Of a stretch of DNA of 64,000 nt, positions 9,017-17,069 are shown piece by piece. How positions within the stretch are numbered: the stretch's first letter is position 1; each line of letters begins with the position of its first letter. Below the pieces are notes generated by a model that ran no database searches, was not told the origin of the DNA, and saw nothing but the letters and a program-made list of their open reading frames with translations. The translations under genes and the position numbers were made by a program. This DNA comes from AC-32 sp963788215 (GTDB lineage Bacteria; Actinomycetota; Thermoleophilia; Gaiellales; Gaiellaceae): positions 62,001 to 126,000 of the forward strand of contig CAWBFX010000001.1 of the NCBI GenBank assembly GCA_963788215.1, read 5' to 3'.

Positions 9017-10324
9017 GTGATGGTCGAGGTCGTCGGAGACTCGTCTCGCGACGGCCGCTGGGCACTCGTCCGCCTGGCGGTCGAGGGGGACCGGATCGTC
9101 AGCGCCGAGGCGGAAGGGCTCGACCGCCCGCTCGCCGGCCTGACGCTCCTCGAGGCTGCCGCCGTGGGAGGCGACGAGCTCGCCGTCGACGCGCTCGCGA
9201 ACGCGCTCGGACCGGTCTTCCGCGCCGAGGTCGATCCCAGGCGCGTCGCGGTCGCGATGAGCGGCGGGGTCGACAGCGCGGTGGCCCTGCTACGGGCCGG
9301 CCGAGACGCGATCGGCGTGACGCTGCGCCTCTGGCTCGATCCAAAGGGACCTGACGCCGAGCGCGCCTGCTGCTCGCCTGACGCGGTCCTCGCCGCGCGC
9401 GCCACCTGCCACGCGCGCGGGCTGCCGCACGTCACTCTCGACCTGCGCGAGGAGTTCCGCGCCGCGGTGGTGGCGCCGTTCGTCGACGGCTACGCGGCAG
9501 GCGAGACGCCGAACCCGTGCATCCGCTGCAACGGCAGCTTCCGCTTCGACGAGCTGGTCGCGTTCGCGGAGCGCGCCGGCGCCGCGCGGCTCGCCACCGG
9601 CCACTACGCGCGCATCGTCGAGCGCGAAGGCCGCCACCTGCTCGCGCGCGCGGCGGACGAGCGCAAGGACCAGTCGTACATGCTCGCCTCGGTCGACCCC
9701 GCCCTGCTCGGCCGGATCGACTTTCCGCTCGGCGGTCAAACGAAGGACGAGACGAGGGCCGAGGCCGAGCGGGCCGGGCTGGAGGCGGCCCGCCGGTCGG
9801 AGAGCCAGGAGGCGTGCTTCCTGGCCGGCGGGGACTACCGCGACTTCCTCGAGCGCCGCGGTCTGGCGAGCGGGGAGGGCGCCATCGTGGATGCCGACGG
9901 CCGCGAGCTCGGGCGGCACGGCGGCTTCTGGCGCTTCACGCCCGGCCAGCGAAAGGGTCTCGGCGTCTCGAGCGGCGAGCCGCTCTATGCACTGCGGAGC
10001 GAGCCGCAGAAGAACACCGTCGTCGTCGGCCCGCGTGCCGCGCTCGCCGTCACGGAGCTCGAGGCCCGCGGCACGCTTCACGTTCCCGTCGAGCGCGCCG
10101 AGGCGAAGCTGCGCTACCGGTCGCCCGCCGTTTCGGCGCGCGTCCGGCCGGCCGACGGCGGGTTCCGGCTCGAGCTCGAGCAGCCTGTGTACGGCGTCGC
10201 TCCGGGCCAGGCCGCGGTCCTCTACGACGGCGACGGGACTGTCGTAGGCTGCGGCACCATCGTCCGCCCCGAACCTGCCGAAACCTTCAGCGCCGTTCGT
10301 CCGTTTGTAGAGAGCACGTCATGA
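9017..10324 (+). CDS. mnmA: tRNA-specific 2-thiouridylase MnmA with extra N-terminal domain
   Basis: 435 residues. The PP-loop (SGGVDS at about residues 82-87) activates U34 of tRNA-Lys, -Glu and -Gln for thiolation. The catalytic cysteine in NPCIRCNG and the second cysteine in SQEACFLAG are both present, as is TGHYAR. The first ~75 residues are additional to normal MnmA and resemble a cysteine-free NifU/IscU-like fold (LTLLEAAAVGGDELAVDALANALG). GTG 9017 or ATG 9020 can serve as start. It overlaps the next gene by ATGA. Confidence 0.92.
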   Translation: MMVEVVGDSSRDGRWALVRLAVEGDRIVSAEAEGLDRPLAGLTLLEAAAVGGDELAVDALANALGPVFRAEVDPRRVAVAMSGGVDSAVALLRAGRDAIGVTLRLWLDPKGPDAERACCSPDAVLAARATCHARGLPHVTLDLREEFRAAVVAPFVDGYAAGETPNPCIRCNGSFRFDELVAFAERAGAARLATGHYARIVEREGRHLLARAADERKDQSYMLASVDPALLGRIDFPLGGQTKDETRAEAERAGLEAARRSESQEACFLAGGDYRDFLERRGLASGEGAIVDADGRELGRHGGFWRFTPGQRKGLGVSSGEPLYALRSEPQKNTVVVGPRAALAVTELEARGTLHVPVERAEAKLRYRSPAVSARVRPADGGFRLELEQPVYGVAPGQAAVLYDGDGTVVGCGTIVRPEPAETFSAVRPFVESTS

Positions 10325-10692
10325 CCGGAGACGAGATCAAGCTCACCATCCCGCGCGAGGAGCCCTTCCACGGGGTCGCGCACATCGTGCTGGGCGGCGT
10401 GGCCGCGCGGCTCAACCTCACCTTCGAGCACATCGACGACCTCGAGACGGCCCTCGACGCCGTCCTCGAGCGGGCATCGAGGAACGGCGAGATCACCGTC
10501 AAGCTGAAGATCGACGAAGGCGCGATCTCCGCGAGCGTCGGGCCGCTCCCGGTCGACGCGGTCCGCGCCGAGCTCGAAGGCGAGCCCGGCGAGGGCGTGA
10601 CCCTGCGCCGGATCCTCGACACGGTCGTCGACGGATATGCGCTCGACGACGAGGGGTGGCTCGAGCTCCGCAAGGACATGGAGGCGGTCTGA
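10321..10692 (+). CDS. RsbW/HATPase-like anti-sigma factor candidate, degenerate
   Basis: 123 residues with the outline of a GHKL serine-kinase anti-sigma factor: opening beta strand (IKLTIPREEPF), a helix pair ending in LETALDAVLERASRNG, then beta strands ITVKLKIDEGAISASVG. The asparagine (N box) and glycine-rich boxes that bind ATP are not recognisable, so it may bind a partner without ATP. It is coupled by TGATG to the downstream SigB/F-type sigma factor, which is its likely partner. Context carries much of this call. Confidence 0.6.
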   Translation: MTGDEIKLTIPREEPFHGVAHIVLGGVAARLNLTFEHIDDLETALDAVLERASRNGEITVKLKIDEGAISASVGPLPVDAVRAELEGEPGEGVTLRRILDTVVDGYALDDEGWLELRKDMEAV

Positions 10693-11456
10693 TGCCGGAG
10701 AGCGACAAGGTTCTTCTCCGGCGCTACCACGAGCAGGGCGACCTCGCCGCGCGCGAGCAGCTGATCGAGCAGTACATGTCGCTCGTCCGTTCGCTCGCCC
10801 GGCGCTACGCGTACCGCGGCGAGCAGCTCGAGGATCTCGTCCAGATCGGCGCGATCGGGCTGATCAAGGCGATCGACCGCTTCGACGTCAACCGAGGCGT
10901 CGAGCTCACGACCTACGCGACGCCGAACATCATCGGCGAGATCAAGCGCCACTTCCGCGACCGCGGCTGGTCGGTGCGCGTCCCGCGCGGGCTGCAGGAG
11001 CTCAACATCCAGCTCTCGCGCCACGTCGAGGAGCTGACGGTGCAGTACGGCCGCTCGCCGACGATCGCAGAGCTCGCCAAGGCGGCCGGAGTCACGGACG
11101 AGGAGGTGCTCGAGGCGCTCGAGAGCGGCCGCGCGTATACGTCGCTCTCGCTCTCGGTCGGCGCGAGCTCGGACGACGAAGGCGAGCTCGACCCGCTCGA
11201 GTCGCTCGGCACCGAGGAGCCCCGCTACGAGATCTCCGAGAACCTCGCGATGCTCGCCCCCGGGTTCCGCGTCCTCGACGAGCGCGAGCGCAAGATCCTG
11301 CACCTCCGCTTCTTCGAGGGCCTCACCCAGTCGCAGATCGCGCAGCAGGTGGGGATCTCCCAGATGCACGTCTCGCGGCTGATCCGCCGGTCCCTCGAGA
11401 AGATCCGGGACGAGATCGCGGCCGACGAAAGCGCGTCCGCGGCCAGCGGTTCCTGA
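10692..11456 (+). CDS. RNA polymerase sigma factor, SigB/SigF type
   Basis: 254 residues. Region 2 (EQLEDLVQIGAIGLIKAIDRF, then TTYATPNIIGEIKRHFRDRGW), region 3 (RVPRGLQEL, HVEELTVQYGRSPTIAELA) and region 4 (RKILHLRFFEGLTQSQIAQQ, MHVSRLIRRSLEKI) are complete. This is the group 3 family that controls general stress or sporulation genes in Gram-positives. The ATG overlaps the TGA of the upstream anti-sigma-like gene, so the pair is probably made in fixed ratio. It has no terminator before alaS. Confidence 0.92.
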   Translation: MPESDKVLLRRYHEQGDLAAREQLIEQYMSLVRSLARRYAYRGEQLEDLVQIGAIGLIKAIDRFDVNRGVELTTYATPNIIGEIKRHFRDRGWSVRVPRGLQELNIQLSRHVEELTVQYGRSPTIAELAKAAGVTDEEVLEALESGRAYTSLSLSVGASSDDEGELDPLESLGTEEPRYEISENLAMLAPGFRVLDERERKILHLRFFEGLTQSQIAQQVGISQMHVSRLIRRSLEKIRDEIAADESASAASGS

Positions 11457-11468
11457 CAGACGCGCCCG

Positions 11469-11474
11469 TAGAAT
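11469..11474 (+). promoter_or_regulatory. Leaderless -10 (TAGAAT) for alaS
   Basis: TAGAAT, the closest match to TATAAT in this region, ends 7 nt before the GTG of alaS at 11482. Confidence 0.65.
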
Positions 11475-11481
11475 CGAGCCC

Positions 11482-14007
11482 GTGCGAACCACCGCCGAGC
11501 TGCGCGCGGGCTTCCGTGCGTTCTACGAGTCCAAGGGGCACGTCTTCCTGCCCTCGGCGTCGCTGATCCCGCGCGCCGATGACCGCTCGACGCTCCTCGT
11601 CTCGGCGGGGATGCAGCCGCTGATGCCGTTCTTCCTCGGGCTCGAGGAGCCGCCCGCCCCGCTCGCCACGACGGTCCAGAAGGTCTTCCGCACGCCCGAC
11701 ATCGACGTGGTCGGGCTCGACGGCTACCACCTGACCTTCTTCGAGATGCTCGGCAACTTTTCGTTTGGCGAGTACTTCAAGGAGGGCGCGATCGACTTCG
11801 CCTGGGAGTTCATGTTCGAGCACATGAAGCTCGACCCGGACCGGATCTGGTGCAGCGTCTTCGCGGGAGACCCGGAGCTCGGGCTCGGCGAGGACGAGGT
11901 CGCGATCAAGCACTGGGAGCGGAAGGGCATGCCGCCCGAGCGCATCACGCGGCTCCCGCGGGCCGACAACTTCTGGTCGGTCGGCGGCCCGGGGCCGTGT
12001 GGGCCCGACTCGGAGATGTTCTACGACTGGGGCGAGGACGTCGGCTGCCGGCGGCCCGAGTGCGCTCCCGGCTGCGAGTGCGAGCGCTTCCTCGAGTTCT
12101 GGAACCTCGTCTTCATGGAGTTCGAGCTGCACGCGGACGGCTCGCTGACGCCGCTGCCGAAGCAGAACATCGACACCGGCCTCGGGCTCGAGCGCGGCGC
12201 TCGGATCCTGCAGCAGGTCGACTCGGTCTACGACACCGACGGCTACCAGGAGATCATGAGCTGGATCGCCGGCGCTTCGGGGGTCGCGTACGGCGAGAGC
12301 GAGCAGGCGACGAAGGCGCACCGGATCCTCGCCGACCACGGGCGCGGGATGACGTTCCTCGCCGCGGACGGGATCGCTCCGTCGAACGAGGGCCGCGGCT
12401 ACGTGATGCGGCGGATCGTGCGGCGCGCGGTGCAGCAGGCCGGGCGGATCGGGCTCGAGCCGCCGTTCCTGGCCGGGCTCGCGGAGGTCGTGATCGAGCA
12501 GGACGGCGATGCCTACCCCGAGTTGCGCGAGAACGGCGACCGGATCCGGCAGGTGCTGAGCGCGGAGGAGGAGCGCTTCTCGGAGACGCTCGCCCGCGGG
12601 CTGAAGCTGTTCGAGGAGGTCGCGGGTGGCGACGGGATCTCGGGCGAGGACGCGTTCCGCCTGCATGACACCTACGGCTTTCCGGTCGAGCTGACGGAGG
12701 AGCTTGCGCGCGAGCGCGGCCTCGTGGTCGACGTCGACGAGTTCAACCGGCTGATGGCCGAGCAGCGCGAGCGGTCGCGCAAGACCGCTGCGACAGTGGA
12801 CGTGCGGGTCTCCAGCGACAAGCGGAGCGAGTTCGTCGGCTACGAGAAGACCGAGTCGCTGACGGCGATCCTCGCGTATGAGGACCTCGGCGACGGGCGC
12901 TTCCAGGCGAAGCTCGAGGCCTCGCCGTTCTATCCCGAGGGCGGTGGCCAGGTGACCGACGCCGGCTTCATCGAGGACGAGGAGACCGGCGCGCGGGCGG
13001 AGCTCGTCTCCGCGGCGCGCCTGCCCGACGACGACCAGGTGCTGACCTTCGAGGGCGAGGGCTTCGGCGAGGGGATGCGCGTGCGCGCGGTGGTGCCCTG
13101 GTCGGTGCGCTTCCCGACGACGGCGAACCACACGGCTACCCACCTCCTCCACAAGGCGCTGCAGGAGGTCCTCGGCGAGCATGCGAAGCAGGCGGGCTCC
13201 GCGGTGCGGCCGGACAAGCTGCGCTTCGACTTCACCCATCCGCAGGCCATGACCTCCGAGGAGCGCGAGGAGGTCGAGCGGCGGGTCAACGAGCGCGTCT
13301 TCGAGAACCTGCCGGTCCGCGCATTCATCGTGCCGCTCGCGGAAGCGCGGCGGCTCGGCGCGATGATGCTCTTCGGAGAGAAGTACGGTGACGAGGTGCG
13401 GCTCGTCGAGATCGACGGCTACTCGCGCGAGCTCTGCGGGGGCACGCACGTGCGCGCGACCGCCGAGATCGGGCCGTTCGCGATCCTGTCGGAGAGCTCT
13501 GTCGGCTCCGGCGTACGGCGAATCGAGGCCGTGACCTCGGGCGAGGCCTACGCGCTCCTGCACGCGCGGGCGCGCGAGGTCGACGAGCTGCGCGCGGAGC
13601 TCGAGCGCGCGCGCAAGGAAGGCCCCCGTCGCGAGGAGAAGGTCGAGGTGCGCGTCGAGCCGAGCAGCGAGGAGGAGATCGGCGGCGTGAACGTCTACGT
13701 CGGCCGCGCGAGCGGCGTCGACGGCGATGCGCTGCTGGCCGAGTCGGACCGCATCAAGCAGGAGCGGGCGCCGGCCGCGGTCGTGCTCGGCTCGAACGAG
13801 GACGGGCGCGTGCACCTCGTCGCGAACTTCGACCGCTCCCTCGAGGGCCGGCTCGACGCGGTGGCCGTGATCAAGGAAGCTGCGGCCGAGGTCGGCGGCG
13901 GCGGCGGCGGTCGGCCGACGATGGCGCGCGCGGGGGGCAAGAACCCAGAGAAGCTCGGCGAGGCGCTCGCGAAAGCGGAGGAGGCCCTGCGCCGGGCGCT
14001 CGCGTGA
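11482..14007 (+). CDS. alaS: Alanine--tRNA ligase
   Basis: 841 residues. Class II core (FYESKGHVFLPSASLIP, VQKVFRTPDID, LTFFEMLGNFSFGEYFK), editing domain with the HTATHLLH zinc/editing motif at about residue 550 and the second ligand motif ELCGGTHV at about residue 650, then the C-terminal C-Ala domain with a glycine-rich stretch near GGGGGGRPTMARAGG. A standard full-length enzyme. Its TGA overlaps the GTG of ruvX. Confidence 0.96.
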   Translation: MRTTAELRAGFRAFYESKGHVFLPSASLIPRADDRSTLLVSAGMQPLMPFFLGLEEPPAPLATTVQKVFRTPDIDVVGLDGYHLTFFEMLGNFSFGEYFKEGAIDFAWEFMFEHMKLDPDRIWCSVFAGDPELGLGEDEVAIKHWERKGMPPERITRLPRADNFWSVGGPGPCGPDSEMFYDWGEDVGCRRPECAPGCECERFLEFWNLVFMEFELHADGSLTPLPKQNIDTGLGLERGARILQQVDSVYDTDGYQEIMSWIAGASGVAYGESEQATKAHRILADHGRGMTFLAADGIAPSNEGRGYVMRRIVRRAVQQAGRIGLEPPFLAGLAEVVIEQDGDAYPELRENGDRIRQVLSAEEERFSETLARGLKLFEEVAGGDGISGEDAFRLHDTYGFPVELTEELARERGLVVDVDEFNRLMAEQRERSRKTAATVDVRVSSDKRSEFVGYEKTESLTAILAYEDLGDGRFQAKLEASPFYPEGGGQVTDAGFIEDEETGARAELVSAARLPDDDQVLTFEGEGFGEGMRVRAVVPWSVRFPTTANHTATHLLHKALQEVLGEHAKQAGSAVRPDKLRFDFTHPQAMTSEEREEVERRVNERVFENLPVRAFIVPLAEARRLGAMMLFGEKYGDEVRLVEIDGYSRELCGGTHVRATAEIGPFAILSESSVGSGVRRIEAVTSGEAYALLHARAREVDELRAELERARKEGPRREEKVEVRVEPSSEEEIGGVNVYVGRASGVDGDALLAESDRIKQERAPAAVVLGSNEDGRVHLVANFDRSLEGRLDAVAVIKEAAAEVGGGGGGRPTMARAGGKNPEKLGEALAKAEEALRRALA

Positions 14008-14393
14008 AGGTGCTGGCCCTCGACTTCGGCCGCGCGCGAACCGGTGTCGCCGTCTCCGATCCCTCGGGGACGATCGCGCGGCCGCTCGAGATCGTCGAGC
14101 GCGCCGGCAGCGAGGCCGGACTGGCGCGGCTCGCGGAGCTCATCCGGGAGGAAGAGGCGGAGCGCGTGGTCGTCGGGCTGCCGCTGACGCTGCGTGGGGA
14201 GCGGGGCGAGCAGGCGCGCGAGACCGAAGAATTCGTCGACGCGCTGAAGGCGATCGTCGACGTGCCCGTCGAGAGCTACGACGAGCGCTTCACCACGCGC
14301 CTCGCACAGACGGCGCCGGGACCGGACGACGCGCGGGCCGCTGCACACCTGTTGTCGAGCTATCTCGAGTGGTCGAGCGCGGCGAAGGAGTGA
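14004..14393 (+). CDS. ruvX: Putative pre-16S rRNA nuclease / Holliday junction resolvase
   Basis: 129 residues of the YqgF family with the RNase H-like fold: LALDFGRARTGVAVSD at the N-terminus (catalytic Asp), VVVGLPLTLRGERGEQ in the middle and YDERFTT with the acidic pair. It matures the 5' end of 16S rRNA in other bacteria. GTG overlaps alaS and the TGA overlaps the mltG ATG; alaS-ruvX-mltG is a widespread gene order. Confidence 0.92.
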   Translation: MKVLALDFGRARTGVAVSDPSGTIARPLEIVERAGSEAGLARLAELIREEEAERVVVGLPLTLRGERGEQARETEEFVDALKAIVDVPVESYDERFTTRLAQTAPGPDDARAAAHLLSSYLEWSSAAKE

Positions 14394-15289
14394 TGCCGCC
14401 GCGGCAGCGGCCACCGCGCCGCACGCCGCGATCGGTCGTCTACCGGCGGCGCTTCGCCGCGCTTGCCGTGCTCGTGGCCGCGATCGCCGCGGTCTGGTTC
14501 ATCGTCGCGAGCGTCAAGGGCGGCAACGACGCCACGAACACGCAGCCGACGGTCCCGGTCGCGGCCCCCAAGCCGTTCCGGGTCGTCTTCCCCGAGGGCT
14601 TCACGCGCGCGCAGATGGCCCAGCGGGTGGCGGCCGTCGCGAAGATCGCGCAGAAGGAGCGTGGACGGAAGCCGAAGCTCAAGGCCTCGACCTACCTCGG
14701 CGCCACGAAGCGGCCGCGCTTCATCCCCGGCTTCGGCAAGCACCCGCTCGAAGGCTTTCTGTTCCCGGCGACCTACGACTTCACAGGCCGCACGACCTCG
14801 GCGCAGCTCGCAAAGCGCCAGCTGCAGGCCTTCCAGCGCAACTGGTCGCAGCTGAATCTCGCCTACGCGCGCTCGAAGAATCTGACGCCCTACGACGTGC
14901 TGATCATCGCGTCGATGGTCGAAGAGGAGACCGCCGCCCCCGAAGAGCGCCAGCTCGTCTCGGCCGTCATCTACAACCGCTTGCACGACCACATGCAGCT
15001 CGGAATCGACGCGACGCTGCGCTACGGCCTGCACATCCCGCCCACGGAGTCGATCCACCAGTCGCAGCTCGAGACCGCGAGCCCCTACAACACGAGCGCG
15101 CTCGGCGGCCACTTCGGGCTGCCACCGACGCCGATCGGGAACCCCGGCCTCGCCTCCATGCAGGCGGCCGCGCACCCGGCGCACGTGAACTTCCTCTACT
15201 TCGTGCGCAAGCCGGACAAGAAGCATCACTTCTTCACGCAGAGCCTCGACGCGTTCAACGCGTACAAGGCTGCGCACGGCTACCCGTGA
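14393..15289 (+). CDS. mltG: Endolytic transglycosylase MltG
   Basis: 298 residues. A basic N-terminal stretch is followed by one membrane helix (about residues 22-41, AALAVLVAAIAAVWFIVASV). The YceG/MltG domain carries the catalytic Glu in IIASMVEEETAAPEER, then VSAVIYNRLHDHMQLGIDATLRY and NTSALGGHFGLPPTPIGNPG. It cuts nascent glycan strands and sets their length. ATG 14393 overlaps the ruvX TGA; an in-frame GTG at 14369 is less likely. Confidence 0.93.
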   Translation: MPPRQRPPRRTPRSVVYRRRFAALAVLVAAIAAVWFIVASVKGGNDATNTQPTVPVAAPKPFRVVFPEGFTRAQMAQRVAAVAKIAQKERGRKPKLKASTYLGATKRPRFIPGFGKHPLEGFLFPATYDFTGRTTSAQLAKRQLQAFQRNWSQLNLAYARSKNLTPYDVLIIASMVEEETAAPEERQLVSAVIYNRLHDHMQLGIDATLRYGLHIPPTESIHQSQLETASPYNTSALGGHFGLPPTPIGNPGLASMQAAAHPAHVNFLYFVRKPDKKHHFFTQSLDAFNAYKAAHGYP

Positions 15290-15996
15290 TCGGCGGCGGC
15301 ACGCGGTTGGTCGGGCTGCTCGGCCGGCCCGTGGCCGGGTCGCTGTCCCCGAGGATGCAGAACGCTGCTTTCGCGGCGCGGGCGCTCGATCTTGCGTACG
15401 TGCCGCTCGAGGTCGCGCCGGAGGGGTTGGAGCAGGCGGTCGCGGGCCTCGTCGCGCTCGGGTTCACTGGCGCCAACGTGACCATTCCGCACAAGCAGGC
15501 GGTCGCGGCGCTCTGCGACGAGGCGGACGGCGAGTCGGTCAACACGCTCGTCCTGCGCGACGGCCGGGTGCTCGGCTTCAACAGCGACCAGGAGATCGTG
15601 CGCGGGATCGAGGCCGCGCGCGTGTGCCTGATCGGCGCGGGCGGCGCGGCCGAGGCGCTGCTGCCCGCGCTCTCCGGCGAGGTGCGCCAGTTCTCCCGGC
15701 GGGGGGACTGGCCCCCGGACGCGTCGGGTTGCGACCTCGTCGTCAACGCGACTCCTGTGCGGGACGAGCTCTTGATCCAGCCGAGCGCGGAGCAGGCCGT
15801 CGTCGACCTCGCCTACAACCCCGACGGGAGCCCGACGGCTCTGATCGATGCCGCGCGAGCTGCCGGCTGCCGGCTCGTCGTCGACGGGCTCGAAGCGCTC
15901 GTGCGCCAGGGCGCGGCCTCGTTCCGGCTCTGGACGGGGGTCGAAGCGCCTGTCGAGGTCATGCGGGCGGCCCTAGGCTTAGGCGATGGCGCTTGA
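15286..15996 (+). CDS. aroE: Shikimate dehydrogenase
   Basis: 236 residues, shorter than the usual ~270. Substrate-binding SLSPRMQN, the catalytic Lys in NVTIPHK and the nucleotide-binding GAGGAAEALL are present; the second Asn/Asp signature reads GFNSDQ. It reduces 3-dehydroshikimate with NADPH. GTG overlaps the mltG stop, and its end overlaps the aroC start by 11 nt. First gene of a shikimate cluster. Confidence 0.88.
   Translation: MIGGGTRLVGLLGRPVAGSLSPRMQNAAFAARALDLAYVPLEVAPEGLEQAVAGLVALGFTGANVTIPHKQAVAALCDEADGESVNTLVLRDGRVLGFNSDQEIVRGIEAARVCLIGAGGAAEALLPALSGEVRQFSRRGDWPPDASGCDLVVNATPVRDELLIQPSAEQAVVDLAYNPDGSPTALIDAARAAGCRLVVDGLEALVRQGAASFRLWTGVEAPVEVMRAALGLGDGA
15974..15979 (+). promoter_or_regulatory. 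Leaderless -10 (TAGGCT) for aroC
   Basis: TAGGCT lies inside the end of aroE, 6 nt before the aroC ATG. Confidence 0.5.
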
Positions 15997-17069
15997 GCTG
16001 ACGTCCGCGGGCGAGTCGCACGGGCCGGCGCTCGTCGCGATCGTGAGCGGGCTCCCGGCGGGGCTCGTCCTCGACAGGGCGGCGATCGACGCCGACCTCG
16101 CGCGGCGGCAACAGGGCTACGGCCGCAGCCCGCGGCAGAAACTCGAGCAGGACGAGGTCGAGGTGCTCGCCGGCCTCCGTCACGGGCGCACCCTCGGGAC
16201 CCCCCTCGCGCTCGTCGTCCGCAACCGCGACCACAAGAACTGGACGTGGGGGATGAGCCCGTGGCCCCCGGAGGGCGAGACGCAGGGCAAGGGCACGAAG
16301 CCGGTCACACTTCCGCGGCCGGGCCACGCGGATCTCGCGGGCGCGCTCAAGTACGGGCTCGCCGACGCGCGCGACGCCCTGGAGCGGGCCTCTGCCCGGC
16401 AGACGGCGGTCGCCGTCGCCGCGGGCTCGGTCGCCAGGGCGCTCCTGGCGGAGATCGGAATCGACGTCCTCGGGCGGGTCGTCACCGAGGCCCTCGAGCA
16501 GAGGATCGACGAGGCGCGCGCCGAGCGCGACACGGTCGGTGGCGTCGTCGAGGTGCGCGCGCACGGCGTCCCGCCCGGGCTCGGCACGTATGCGACCAAG
16601 GAGAAGCGGCTCGACGCGCGCCTCGCGGCCGCGTTGATGGGCATCCAGGCCGTGAAGGGCGTCGAGATCGGCGCCGGCTTCGAGCTCGCCGAGCAGCGCG
16701 GCTCGGAGGCGCACGACGAGATCCTCGCGGACGCGGACGGGACGCTCTACCGCGAGACGAACCGCGCGGGCGGGATCGAAGGCGGCGTCTCGAACGGCGA
16801 GCCGGTCGTCGTACGCGCCGCGATGAAGCCGCTGCCGACGCTGATGCGGCCGCTGCGCTCCGTCGACCTCGAGACAGGGCGAAGCCGGCGAGGCCCTCGT
16901 CGAGCGAAGCGACGTCGCCGCCGTCGAAGCGCTGGCGGTCGTGGCCGAAGCTGCGGTCGCCTTCGAGCTCGCCCGGGCCGCGCGCGACAAGTTCGGGGGC
17001 GACTCCCTTGCCGACTTCGTCGCCGCCCACCGCGCCTACGTGGAGCGGATCCCGTGGCGCACGCGCTAG
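15986..17069 (+). CDS. aroC: Chorismate synthase (one-base frameshift near the end)
   Basis: FMN-dependent enzyme converting EPSP to chorismate. Signatures ESHGPALVAIVSGLPAG, RRQQGYGRS, RPGHADLAGALKYG, RASARQTA and GGIEGGVSNGEPVVVRAAMKP are intact. At about 16876-16882 the frame breaks after VDLETG; reading +1 gives EAGEALVERSDVAAVEA, then the expected C-terminal DKFGGDSLADFVAAH and a TAG at 17067-17069. The corrected product is about 360 residues, normal length. An essential gene with a single surplus base is most simply an error in the sequence. Confidence 0.88.

Noticed and set aside
11323..13815. An 830-codon minus-strand frame opposite alaS
   Set aside because: Same reason: a composition-driven shadow of a complete alaS with all motifs on the plus strand.
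16876..16882. Programmed +1 frameshifting in aroC, recN, ppsR and the peptidase
   Set aside because: No shared slippery sequence, in-frame stop pause or downstream structure is common to the sites.
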